This document shows, piece by piece, positions 18,601 to 25,273 of a stretch of DNA of 64,000 nucleotides. This DNA comes from Burkholderia sp. 8Y (lineage in GTDB: Bacteria; Pseudomonadota; Gammaproteobacteria; Burkholderiales; Burkholderiaceae): NCBI RefSeq assembly GCF_902506145.1, contig NZ_LR733520.1, forward strand, positions 2,617,771 to 2,681,770. The letters run 5' to 3'. A program made the position numbers and the translations under genes. The notes beneath the pieces were generated by a model. It saw only the letters and a list, made by a program, of their open reading frames with translations, searched no databases and had not been told where the DNA came from. Positions within the stretch are counted from its first letter, which is position 1; the number at the start of each line of letters is the position of its first letter.

Positions 18601-19234
18601 TCGCCGGCGGCACCGCGTAATCGATGCCCATGGCACCAATGGCGTTCCAGATGGCCGAAGCTAGTTCCCAGGCGCGCTTAGGTCCATCCTGATAGCCATT
18701 GATGGCCCCGGGCTTCCCGGCGCCGCGTAGAACTTCCGCCGCTTGTTTGAGGACACGCTCGATGGCCGGTTCGTTCGGCTGAACGAATGCTGCCACCATA
18801 TCGGGAAGCGAAGATAGACCGCTCCATTGGTTTCGAGGGAGTAGTTCAACAATCGCCTCGGCCAAAGCCAATTCCGCTGGCTCGTCATTGCCATCGATAA
18901 GGCGGAACGTGACAACCGCCTTCTCGGACTCCGTCAGTCGTCCCAGTAGCGGCCCGTCCAGCCCAAGGTCGATGTCCGAGAGCCGAACCGTCTGACCCGA
19001 CGCCAACTGGTCGATATGCCAGGTCTTGGGTTTCAAGAACGGCGGCTCTGAGCCGACCGTCAGTCGCAACGACTTGTAGTCGCTACTCGTCCCGTTGACG
19101 AGCGACAACTCGCGAATCACCGGGACGGCGTTCTGAAAGTCGGCGAGATTGACCTTGGTGGCAAGCGTTGTCTTGATTTCGACGCAGCTCGGCTCTTCCG
19201 GCTGAACTGCCGGCTCGATTGCTACTGTATCCAT
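12629..19234 (-). CDS. Giant transglutaminase-like / DUF4011 / SF1 helicase / endonuclease / DUF3320 protein
   Basis: A 2201-residue multidomain protein. In order: an unknown N-terminal domain; a transglutaminase-like region with Cys near 234 (GTCLDLALF), His near 258 (EGHAFPGVW) and Asp near 277; DUF4011 near 391-411 (KLLDLSLRNNLLSF); a superfamily-1 helicase of the COG1112 type with Walker A GPPGTGKS near 704, Walker B VVFDEASQ near 1558 and motif VI NVAITRARQ near 1800; a PD-(D/E)XK/Vsr-like nuclease near 1855-1941 (FRIDLGV, AGIECDGATYH, GWEIVRIWS); and DUF3320 near 2090. Such proteins occur in defence islands. It probably unwinds and cuts foreign nucleic acid; the transglutaminase-like part may be structural or a protease. 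The GIY-YIG-like gene follows. Confidence 0.88.
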   Translation of the reverse strand: MDTVAIEPAVQPEEPSCVEIKTTLATKVNLADFQNAVPVIRELSLVNGTSSDYKSLRLTVGSEPPFLKPKTWHIDQLASGQTVRLSDIDLGLDGPLLGRLTESEKAVVTFRLIDGNDEPAELALAEAIVELLPRNQWSGLSSLPDMVAAFVQPNEPAIERVLKQAAEVLRGAGKPGAINGYQDGPKRAWELASAIWNAIGAMGIDYAVPPASFEYNGQKVRAPGHIAESKLGTCLDLALFACAALEQAGLNPLVVFQEGHAFPGVWLKPEEFSTTVVDDITALRKRVKLKEMVLFESTYLAQRPLPKFSFAAEKGEERIAEGSEGKFELAVDIHRARLQRIKPLASEQVVVRGASDEDSSENRTPTWEEAPDLPTTFGDTEVDGDLERPEDRLTRWQRKLLDLSLRNNLLSFKAGKKSVKLDAPEPGLLEDILAEGQALKLLTRPDLMDGADPRSQAVHEARERENIRRRHALDALKRKEVFIGLPQEEMDDRLLELFRSSRTTLQEGGSNTLYLAVGFLSWTRDDKDDKKYRAPLILVPVSLERRSARSGFSLRLHDDEPRFNPTLIEMLRQDFELELGIRDTELPKDDSGLDVAGIWKTVSNAIKDIKGWEVVEDVVLASFSFAKYLMWRDLTERTEQLKQNSVVRHLIDTPRDSYQTSVEFPDVRRLDRELPVKETFCPLPADSSQLSAVVAGSKGKDFVLIGPPGTGKSQTISNLIAQFLAEKKRVLFVSEKMAALDVVYRRLADVGLGSFCLELHSSKARKTEVLEQLRTSWDATSALAPEQWHAEAERLEAIRSQLNGYVERLHQRHENGLSVYEAIGRVVGGHDLPELRLSWPSSKAHNLDGMRSLRETAELLDINAKAFGEGQLNSTPLAHIAQTEWSPLWQSALLDAAQAVPQVVATFEKAADDLLAAIGLPALLLDARVREGMRMLAATLPLASGYDWRFALRPDAKSIADALRQAVPMLERYRELLAGLSTPKSNQTLDDLRLGIAQVERDAELSAKLSRPWNETLRSRLATGIELLRSRLDTAGQLSLPYNESIPSKTVAELQSDLRELKDSSWPMSMMRKRSLVKKLKELATGGSEPDIEGDIERLARIDAFNEQIKALDDLSLPTSNAWAGLKTDIDVVRALLAFQAALLRVHAREAWEDISLDPVSRGQCGDAARDDLERMRELRQVEQVVQRLSPLTAETDGIWSGFQTEVGVAKAYLTFQGALAAARAESHWLDDGFSTIASGRAGATAAADIKKMRELVSLRARLEEHSDLSTKTSGLWNGLRTKTEGVEPALEFFESLAVALASLAATPELLSAVRGPVGLLLGDSNVLLEPSGIVAGTGRVYADALKSLEEAVTKFASASGLALTEHTSFAALLPAELAERAGNVPKNSNRLNAWCAWRKVRQQALSLGLAPLVAGVEQGIVARGRVKEVFETDYCRWWLNAVVDADEVLRTFVSAEHEKRIQDFRELDEQFIALTQAWVRAQLSAGLPSPARVSHGSEWGLLRYEMQKKTRHLPLRELMTKASSAILRLTPCLLMSPLSIAQYLPAETSDFDVVVFDEASQIPVWDAIGAMARGRQVIMVGDPKQLPPTSFFDRAESDVDDTDIETELESILEECIGANLPTMKLSWHYRSRHESLIAFSNYRYYGGDLVTFPSPVTDDRAVSFHLATGGQYERGASRTNKPEAKALVADLVGRLKSPGFAESGQTVGVVTFNAEQQRLIEDLLDAERRKDPSIEQHFADTALEPVFVKNLESVQGDERDVMYFSITYGPGVDGTMPMNFGPMNQQGGERRLNVAITRARQELRVFGSFRPEKMDLSRTQALGVRDLKHFLEFAERGARALGEAVAGSIGDFDSPFEKAVCVALAERGWTVHPQVGVSAFRIDLGVVDPDAPGRYVAGIECDGATYHRSATARDRDKLREQVLRGLGWEIVRIWSTDWWIDMPGTLEKVDAQLRALLAGQREQGALNETEAAAIAEEVIAAARASGPDELERAVSTEVDNADEEDGDEALDTIRAPGSARYARATSLTESEPSAAIFIEADFDLTEHVCSPERFFDKDYDPQLASMLAHVVAIEAPIRDEVLARRIARAHGWSRTGGRILDRVVEVAKRHFDCDHEDVGLFFREKGSAGKEWSFRRPPKGGARVLDEVSSLELSALAKEIKSHESNREAGMVAMTKRLGLSKLRAANRERLQRVWDDMSD

Positions 19235-19265
19235 CTGGCCCCGAATCCCTAACTCTTGTACTTAA

Positions 19266-19397
19266 TTAGATTGTGTCTTTCTTAGCAGCCGGGTCATTTT
19301 GCAAGCAAAGGGCAATTTCATCGGCAATTCGGCTCACCGAAGGCCGACCGGGCATTTCGCGCCTGCACCGGAACGAGAACGCGCGCGAGCTTCCCAT
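19266..19397 (-). CDS. Possible 43-aa ORF or gene remnant upstream of the helicase gene
   Basis: A minus-strand frame MGSSRAFSFRCRRE... ending ALCLQNDPAAKKDTI and TAA at 19,266. The same frame is open upstream to about 19,488 with protein-like wording (TLVEESALRGLKAMG). It may be the tail of an older gene cut by the IS3 end at 19,500. It stops 31 bp before the helicase ATG. No ribosome site was found at the ATG. It could equally be non-coding. Confidence 0.3.
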   Translation of the reverse strand: MGSSRAFSFRCRREMPGRPSVSRIADEIALCLQNDPAAKKDTI

Positions 19398-19499
19398 CGC
19401 TTTCAAGCCACGCAACGCTGATTCTTCGACCAGTGTCGGCCGGCACAGAGATGGTAACGCTGATTCCGCGTCCCCTCCAACGGGTGCTTAGCGCTGACT

Positions 19500-19626
19500 T
19501 GACCTGCCTGAGTTCTTCGGACCGTTTTAATCTTGGAGAACGGCCTCGATTGCTTCAGTTGAACAATACCGCTGCTTGAACTCGTCGGGCGTCAGGTAGG
19601 CCAGGCTTGAATGCGGCCGGATGGCA
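19500..19626 (-). mobile_element. IS3-family transposase C-terminal remnant
   Basis: On the minus strand the codons up to TAA (19,527-19,529) read [11 protein letters not shown] followed by DEFKQRY and a short tail ending LQD. RPHSSLxYxTPxEF is the typical C-terminal signature of IS3-family OrfB (DDE transposase). The sequence TGACCTGCC beginning at 19,500 could be the terminal inverted repeat. Only about 32 codons survive. Upstream, at 19,627, the frame runs directly into 16S rRNA sequence. Confidence 0.75.
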
Positions 19627-19834
19627 GTCCGAAGATCCCCCGCTTTCCTCCGTAGATCGTATGCGGTATTAATCCGGCTTTCGCCGGGCTATCCCCCACT
19701 ACAGGACACGTTCCGATGTATTACTCACCCGTTCGCCACTCGCCACCAGGGTTACCCCCGTGCTGCCGTTCGACTTGCATGTGTAAGGCATGCCGCCAGC
19801 GTTCAATCTGAGCCAGGATCAAACTCTTCAGTTC
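19627..19834 (-). rRNA. Truncated 16S rRNA gene, 5' 208 nt only
   Basis: The universal 5' sequence AGAGTTTGATCCTGGCTCAG is present on the minus strand at 19,808-19,827. It continues as a Burkholderia/Paraburkholderia-type 16S through GGGGGATCTTCGGAC. At about 19,627 the expected CTCGCGCT is replaced by IS3 transposase sequence. The rest of the rRNA operon is absent. It is either a genuine pseudogene made by IS recombination or an assembly join between two multicopy sequences. Confidence 0.88.
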
Positions 19835-20033
19835 AAACCCTGTTACTGTTTTCGGTTCCGTTAGAAACCGGTCGCTCACTCAACGTACTGACGATGATTT
19901 ATTCCATCCTAAGATGAAAAAACCTTCCTCTGATACTTCGTGTGAGACTCTTGATACTGTTGCTTTTGCCGCAGCGCCTAAGCACCACAACCGCACTCGC
20001 CATCAAGCGCCCACACTTATCGGCTGTTAGTTT

Positions 20034-20044
20034 TTAAAGAGCAA
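20034..20044 (-). promoter_or_regulatory. rrn leader boxA antitermination element
   Basis: On the minus strand the leader reads TTGCTCTTTAA, the classical boxA bound by NusB/S10 in rRNA leaders. It lies about 200 nt upstream of the 16S 5' end, as in Burkholderia rrn operons. Confidence 0.65.
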
Positions 20045-20132
20045 TCCGCCAAGACTTCCTGCTTCGCCGCACCGAGCACCTCGCTCAGCACCGCTTCGTC
20101 TTGCGTCGCTGCATCAGCAGCAGAGAAACGAG

Positions 20133-20161
20133 ATTATGAAGAATCTTTTTCTCCTTGTCAA
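20133..20161 (-). promoter_or_regulatory. Strong rrn promoter (TTGACA-17-CATAAT)
   Basis: On the minus strand TTGACA (20,161-20,156) and CATAAT (20,138-20,133) are separated by exactly 17 bp, close to the sigma-70 consensus. It is the promoter of the truncated rrn operon and points toward the island helicase gene. A second possible element, TTGACC, lies further upstream near 20,260. Confidence 0.7.
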
Positions 20162-20317
20162 CGGCTTTTTTCGCTTTCGCTTCCAAAACTGTGGACTTCG
20201 GAGGCCGCTTTGTTTCTTTCGCGGCGCTCATCTTGCGACGAGGAGCGGAATTCTAGGTCAAGCAAACGCCAATGACAAGCTGATGACGCAAGTTTTTTTG
20301 CTGTGCTCCCGCGACTC

Positions 20318-21604
20318 CTATTTCGCCGTGCCTAGCACGGCGTCCACCGGGACGGTCGACGCCATCGCCGCATAGCCCGCGTCGCTCGGATGAATGTGGT
20401 CGCCGCTGTCGTAGCGCCGTTGCAGCACGCTCGGCCGAGCCGGATCGCGGAGCGCCTGATCGAAGTCGATCACACCATCGAACGCCCGGCTCGCGCGGAT
20501 CGAAGCGTTGACCGCCGTGCGGATGGCCTCCCGCTCGGGCGGCAGCGACGCCGGCGTAAGCGTCGCGCCGTAGATCTTGAGCCCGCGCTGATGCGCCTGC
20601 GCGATGAGCCGTTGGTACCCGCGCAGCAGCGCGTCCGCGTTCACCTCGGTATGCGGTGCATCGCAGTCTAGGCCGCCATGCGCGGGCATCGCGGCGAAAT
20701 TGATGTCGTTGATGCCGATCAGCACGAGGACCGCGCGCACGCCCGGCTGCCGCAGCGCGTCGCGATCGAATCGGCTCACGAGCGCCTCGCCGTAGCACGG
20801 CGAATTGCTCAGCAGCCGGTTTCCGCTGATGCCGACATTGATGACCGCCGCCTGCCCGCCGCTTTTCTCGGCGATCTGACGTGCAAGAGCGTCGGGCCAG
20901 CGTCGATTGGCGTTCATGGTCGAGCGCATGCCGTCCGTGATTGAATCGCCGATCGCGACAACTGCTCGCGCGGAAGGGTTCTCCACGGAAAGGTTGGTCA
21001 GCCACGCGTACTGCGTGAAACGAGTCCGGAAGGCGGCGGGCGAGGCGTCGTCTGTGCGATCGCCCGGCGTCGAAACGTAGTTGACCTGGCTCGCCACGCG
21101 ATGCCACGCCGCCAGCCTCTGATTCGCCCCCATGAACATGCTGACCGCGAGCGGCTGACCGGCGGCGACCCCGAACGCGACCGGATCGCTCGTGGCTTGC
21201 GCGCCCGGCGCGACCGTCACCGTCTTGCTGCCGCCGAACAGCACGGGTCGACTGCTGCCGCCCTGGATCGCCGGACTGCTGCCGCTCACGGCGCGCGCCA
21301 CCGTCATTGATTCGACGACGAGCGGCTCCGCGCCATACACGTTGCTGATGCGCAAGCGCATTTGCTTGCCCGCGATCTGCGGGTAGATCAATTGCCGAAC
21401 GGTTCGGCCGCCGACTTCCGGCGCGCGATAAAGCGGCGGCACATTCGCGAGCTGCGGAATCGACTGGAGCGCCGTGCCCCAGGCGCTGACCCAATGGTCG
21501 TTCGCGGGCGATTCGGCCGTCCCGGCGGCGAACGCGAGCGATGCGGCGGTGAACGGAAAAGCAAGCGCGGTCGCGCAGAGTGCGGCGAGAACCTTGGATT
21601 TCAT
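20318..21604 (-). CDS. Exported SGNH/GDSL-family hydrolase
   Basis: A 428-residue protein. The start at 21604 gives the signal peptide MKSKVLAALCATALAFPFTAASLAFA. SGNH blocks are visible: GDSITDG (nucleophile Ser), GISGNRLL (Gly), IGINDIN (Asn) and GDHIHPSDAG (Asp-His). The N-terminal 200 residues are beta-rich, as in the bacterial SGNH esterases that have an extra N-terminal domain. It is probably a periplasmic or secreted carbohydrate or lipid esterase; the substrate is unknown. It follows the rrn promoter region and shares the minus strand with the truncated 16S, and the divergent methyltransferase starts 143 bp away. Confidence 0.85.
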   Translation of the reverse strand: MKSKVLAALCATALAFPFTAASLAFAAGTAESPANDHWVSAWGTALQSIPQLANVPPLYRAPEVGGRTVRQLIYPQIAGKQMRLRISNVYGAEPLVVESMTVARAVSGSSPAIQGGSSRPVLFGGSKTVTVAPGAQATSDPVAFGVAAGQPLAVSMFMGANQRLAAWHRVASQVNYVSTPGDRTDDASPAAFRTRFTQYAWLTNLSVENPSARAVVAIGDSITDGMRSTMNANRRWPDALARQIAEKSGGQAAVINVGISGNRLLSNSPCYGEALVSRFDRDALRQPGVRAVLVLIGINDINFAAMPAHGGLDCDAPHTEVNADALLRGYQRLIAQAHQRGLKIYGATLTPASLPPEREAIRTAVNASIRASRAFDGVIDFDQALRDPARPSVLQRRYDSGDHIHPSDAGYAAMASTVPVDAVLGTAK

Positions 21605-21747
21605 TCGGCGATGGCGTTCGGAAAAGTCCAAATTGTGCACGAACGATTGACCGACCGCGACGCCGAATGAAGAACAAAGCGCGCACCGCCGTCCCGCCAG
21701 CACCGAATGGCCTCACAATGCAGCCAATTCTTCCTGGACGTACGTAT

Positions 21748-22905
21748 ATGCAACCCGAAAGCTCCACGCCGCAACTCCATTGGGACGAGGACGGCGAAAG
21801 CCGCTCTGCTCGCTGGCGCTCCGAAAGCGGCAATCAGCCGCCCAAGCGCGTCGTCATCGGCCACGATCAGATGACGGCCGATCACGCCTACCGCCTCGCC
21901 TGCGAAGGCACGGCCATCCTCTGGCGTGGCGATTTTCAGAACGCGCGCCAGTTATTACAGGCGATGGCACGCCGGATCGATAACAAGCCGCGCAAGGCGA
22001 AGAAAGCGGCGTCGGACAAGGACAAACCGACGTCCCCGGTCGATGCGTTCAACATGCACCGTCTCGCCCAATCGCAGCGCGCACGCACGCTCGCGATGCT
22101 CGTGCTTCCGCTCGACGAGCAGTACGCCATCCCGCTGCGCCGCGCGCCCGACGTGCGCGAAGCCTGCGAGGAAGCGTATGGCCCGCCGCAGGAAGCATCG
22201 GTTGTGTCGTTGCGCGAGGTGCTCGGTCTGGTCGGCGCCCACGAGTGGCGCAAGAAGGGCGTCGAAATTAAGGCGACAGGCGGCCGGATCCATCCGTACT
22301 ACGGCGTCTTTTCGCCGGTGCGCGGCGAATACGTCGATCTGATCGCGAATCAGCCGTTACCGTCGACATCGCTCGCGTTCGACGTGGGCACCGGCACCGG
22401 CGTGCTCGCGGCGGTGCTGGCGCGGCGCGGCGTCGAGCGCATCGTGGCGACGGACGTCGATCCGCGCGCCCTTGCTTGCGCACGCGAGAACATCGCGCGG
22501 CTCGGCCTCGGCAAGCAGGTTCAGGTCGTGGAGGCGAATCTCTTTCCGGAAGGACGCGCGCCGCTCGTCGTCTGCAATCCGCCGTGGCTGCCCGCCCGCC
22601 CGAGCGCGGCGATCGAGCACGCGATCTACGACCCCGAAAGCCGCATGTTGCGCGGTTTCCTCGATGGTCTCGCCGCCCACCTGACGCCGGGCGGCGAAGG
22701 CTGGCTGATCCTGTCCGATTTCGCCGAACATCTCGGCCTGCGCACGCGCGCGCAGCTTCAGCAATGGATCGACGCAGCGGGGCTGAAGGTGGATGGCCGC
22801 ATCGACGTGAGGCCGCATCATCCGCGTGCGGCGGACAAGTCGGACCCGCTGCACGCCGCGCGGTCGGCGGAAGTGACGTCGCTTTGGCGGCTGGTCGCCG
22901 GTTGA
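21748..22905 (+). CDS. Class I SAM-dependent methyltransferase with NPPW motif
   Basis: A protein of about 385 residues. The SAM-binding loop is FDVGTGTGVLAAVLARRG, followed by the acidic TDVDPRAL, and the catalytic CNPPWLP motif is of the type used to methylate nitrogens in nucleic acids or glutamine side chains (RlmG and PrmC families). ATG 21748 is preferred; in-frame ATGs at 21,718 and 21,667 are alternatives. The N-terminal 200 residues carry a lysine-rich linker. The substrate is probably rRNA or a translation protein, but that is inference. Cytoplasmic and monocistronic. Confidence 0.8.
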   Translation: MQPESSTPQLHWDEDGESRSARWRSESGNQPPKRVVIGHDQMTADHAYRLACEGTAILWRGDFQNARQLLQAMARRIDNKPRKAKKAASDKDKPTSPVDAFNMHRLAQSQRARTLAMLVLPLDEQYAIPLRRAPDVREACEEAYGPPQEASVVSLREVLGLVGAHEWRKKGVEIKATGGRIHPYYGVFSPVRGEYVDLIANQPLPSTSLAFDVGTGTGVLAAVLARRGVERIVATDVDPRALACARENIARLGLGKQVQVVEANLFPEGRAPLVVCNPPWLPARPSAAIEHAIYDPESRMLRGFLDGLAAHLTPGGEGWLILSDFAEHLGLRTRAQLQQWIDAAGLKVDGRIDVRPHHPRAADKSDPLHAARSAEVTSLWRLVAG

Positions 22906-22914
22906 GGATTGCGG

Positions 22915-23690
22915 GTTGGCTGCTTGGCGTCTGGTAACGCGTGAGCGTCGGGCTTCGCCGCTTCGCGTGCAACGCGTTTGGCGCGTTTGGCGCGTTTGGC
23001 GCGTTGCCGCGACGCTTGGGGCTTGGCCCGGCGACGTCTGGCCTATATGGCCCGTCGCCGGATGACGCCTGAGGGTAAGAACTTGGCCGCTTCGCGTTTG
23101 GCGCGCGTGGCTCGTCGCCCTGCGACGCGCCGGAGCGAGACGCGCGGCTGCTTCGTGTTTGGAGCATGCAGCTTGTCGCCGCGCGACGCCTGGGACCTGG
23201 ACTTGTGCGTTTGGGCGTTGGGCGTTGGGCGTTTGGCGTTTCGCGCTTGGCGCATGGCGCTTGTCGCCGAATCACGACGAGGCGTGGGCTTTGGCCGCTT
23301 CGCGTTGGGCACATGAGGCTCGTCGCAGCGCGACGTCTGGGGCGTGGACTTGTCTGTTTGGCGTTTCGCGCTTGGAAAATGAGCCTCGTCACCGCGTCAG
23401 GCCGCGGGGCACCGGCTTCTGCCAGTTCGCGTTCGGCGCTTGGCGCATGACGCTCGTCGCCGAATCACGACGAGGCGTGCGCTTCGGCCGCTTCGCGTTG
23501 GGCGCATGCGGCTCGTCGCAGCGCGACGCCCTGCGCTTCACGCTTGGCCGCTTCGCGTTTAGCTTCCTACGCCTCGATGCGTGGCTCGGTCACTTGGCCA
23601 ATTCACATTTGCCGCGTTCGGCGCGTTCGGCGCGTTCGGCGCGTGCGGATAGTCGCCGCGCGACGCCTGCGGCGTGGACTTAGCCGCGTG
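22915..23690. repeat. Degenerate repeat field rich in GCGTTTGGC and TTCGCGTT words
   Basis: No gene is convincing in this 0.9-kb gap. A 10-bp word GCGCGTTTGG is repeated in tandem at 22,973-23,005, and GCGTTCGGC is repeated at 23,620-23,645. Between them an imperfect block of about 85 bp occurs at 23,244 and again at 23,437, a spacing of 193 bp. Many partial copies of CGCTTGGCGCATG, CTCGTCGCNGCGCGACG and GGCCGCTTCGCGTT are scattered around. Spacing is irregular and units diverge, so it is not a CRISPR array. Confidence 0.7.
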
Positions 23691-23826
23691 ACGTCTGACC
23701 CATGCGGCCCGTCACCGTGCGAAGCTTCAGGTTTGGCCGCTCGGCGCTCGCTATTTGTGGATAGACGCTCGACGCGTCACATCCGGCGTTCGTTACGCGC
23801 AGGGTGCCGCACGTCCGGTGCCCACG

Positions 23827-25095
23827 CTAACGCCCACCTCGCTCGCCGAGCCAAGCCAGCGCCCCTTCCCCCGCGACAAGCCCGCTCGCGAAGCACGCCG
23901 TCAACAGATAGCCGCCCGTCGGCGCTTCCCAGTCGAGCATTTCGCCCGCGCAGAACACGCCCGGCAGCACGGTGAGCATCGAACGGTCATCGAGCGATTC
24001 GAACGCCACGCCGCCCGCGCTGCTGATCACTTCCGCGATCGGACGCGCGCGCCGCACGCGCACCGGCAGCGCCTTGATGCGCGCGGCGAGCGTGTCGAGA
24101 TCGGCGAATTCGTCCTTCGTGAGACATTCGCGCAGCAGACCGGCCTTCGCGCCCGCCAGATGCAGCCGGCTTTGGAGATGGCTCGACAACGAGCGCGCGC
24201 CGCGCGGATGCAATACCTCCGCGCGGACGCGCTCGGCGGAAAGCTGCGGCGCGAGATCGAGCAGAACGCGCGTGCCGGCGTCGCCACGTTCCAATAGGCG
24301 ATCTCGAATCTGCGCGGACAGCGCGTAGATCAGACTGCCCTCGATGCCATGCTCCGTCAGCAGGCATTCCCCGACGCGCCAGTCGACCGAGCCGTCTGCC
24401 CGCTCGAGCCCGATTGCAACGGACTTGAGCGGCTCCCCAGCGAAGCGTTCGCGAAAATGCGCCGACCAGTCCACGTCGAAGCCGCAGTTCGACGGCAGGA
24501 ACGGCCGCACATCGACGCCGCGCGCCGCCAGATGCGTGACCGCGCGACCGTCCGAGCCGAGCTGCGGCCAGCTCGCGCCGCCGACCGCGAGCACGAGCGC
24601 GTCGTGACGGACGCGCTTTTCGCCGTCGGGCGTCGCGAAGCGGGACTCGGACACGCCCGCGTCCGTCCAGCCCAGCCAGCGATGCCGCATATGCAGCCGC
24701 ACACCCGACGCGCGCAGCCGATGCAGCCACGCGCGCAGCATCGGCGCGGCTTTCATGTCCGTCGGAAACACGCGGCCCGAGCTGCCGACAAATGTTTCCA
24801 CGCCCAGCCCGTGCACCCACTCGCGCAGCGCGGCGGCATCGAAGCGCGCGAGCAGCGGCGCAACCTCCGCGCGACGCTTGCCGTAGCGGGCGATGAACGC
24901 GTCGGCAGGCTCCGAATGCGTCAGGTTCATGCCGCCCTTGCCGGCCATCAGGAACTTGCGCCCGACTGACGGCATCGCGTCGAACACATCGACGCTCGCG
25001 CCGCCGGCCGCCAGCGCCTCGGCCGCCATGAGTCCGGCCGGTCCGCCGCCGACGACCGCCACGTGCACGGATTCGATGTTTTCGACTGAGGTCAT
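23827..25095 (-). CDS. FAD-dependent oxidoreductase of the TIGR03862/HI0933 flavoprotein type
   Basis: A 422-residue protein. The dinucleotide-binding motif VVGGGPAGLMAAEAL is near the N terminus, followed by GRKFLMAGKGGMNLTHSE, typical of the HI0933/BaiN-like flavoproteins. The C terminus has GVFCAGEMLDWEAPTGGYLLTACFASG, the second FAD-contacting segment. ATG 25095 puts the nucleotide fold 11 residues from the start; an upstream ATG at 25125 is possible. The exact reaction is unknown. A soluble, single-gene unit, divergent from the MFS gene. Confidence 0.85.
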   Translation of the reverse strand: MTSVENIESVHVAVVGGGPAGLMAAEALAAGGASVDVFDAMPSVGRKFLMAGKGGMNLTHSEPADAFIARYGKRRAEVAPLLARFDAAALREWVHGLGVETFVGSSGRVFPTDMKAAPMLRAWLHRLRASGVRLHMRHRWLGWTDAGVSESRFATPDGEKRVRHDALVLAVGGASWPQLGSDGRAVTHLAARGVDVRPFLPSNCGFDVDWSAHFRERFAGEPLKSVAIGLERADGSVDWRVGECLLTEHGIEGSLIYALSAQIRDRLLERGDAGTRVLLDLAPQLSAERVRAEVLHPRGARSLSSHLQSRLHLAGAKAGLLRECLTKDEFADLDTLAARIKALPVRVRRARPIAEVISSAGGVAFESLDDRSMLTVLPGVFCAGEMLDWEAPTGGYLLTACFASGLVAGEGALAWLGERGGR

Positions 25096-25273
25096 GCTAG
25101 GTAGCGAGAAAACGAGGAGCGACATTGTCGCATCGCGTTCAATGGCTGGCCGACGAAGACGCGCGCCCGACCGTAAGTCATTAAATAACAAAAAAGAATT
25201 TGGTGAGCGCCCGCCACCGGGCTACGATCCGGCGATTCGTTGCCTCGGCAAATTTTCACGGTTCCATCCCATC

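Noticed and set aside
19621-19917. 98-aa plus-strand frame
   Set aside because: It lies entirely over the truncated 16S rRNA gene and its leader.
20253-21833. 526-aa minus-strand frame
   Set aside because: It is an alternative frame over the SGNH hydrolase; no signal peptide or motif.
22915-23690. Possible CRISPR array
   Set aside because: Repeats differ in length and sequence, spacing is irregular and there are no unique spacers or cas genes nearby.
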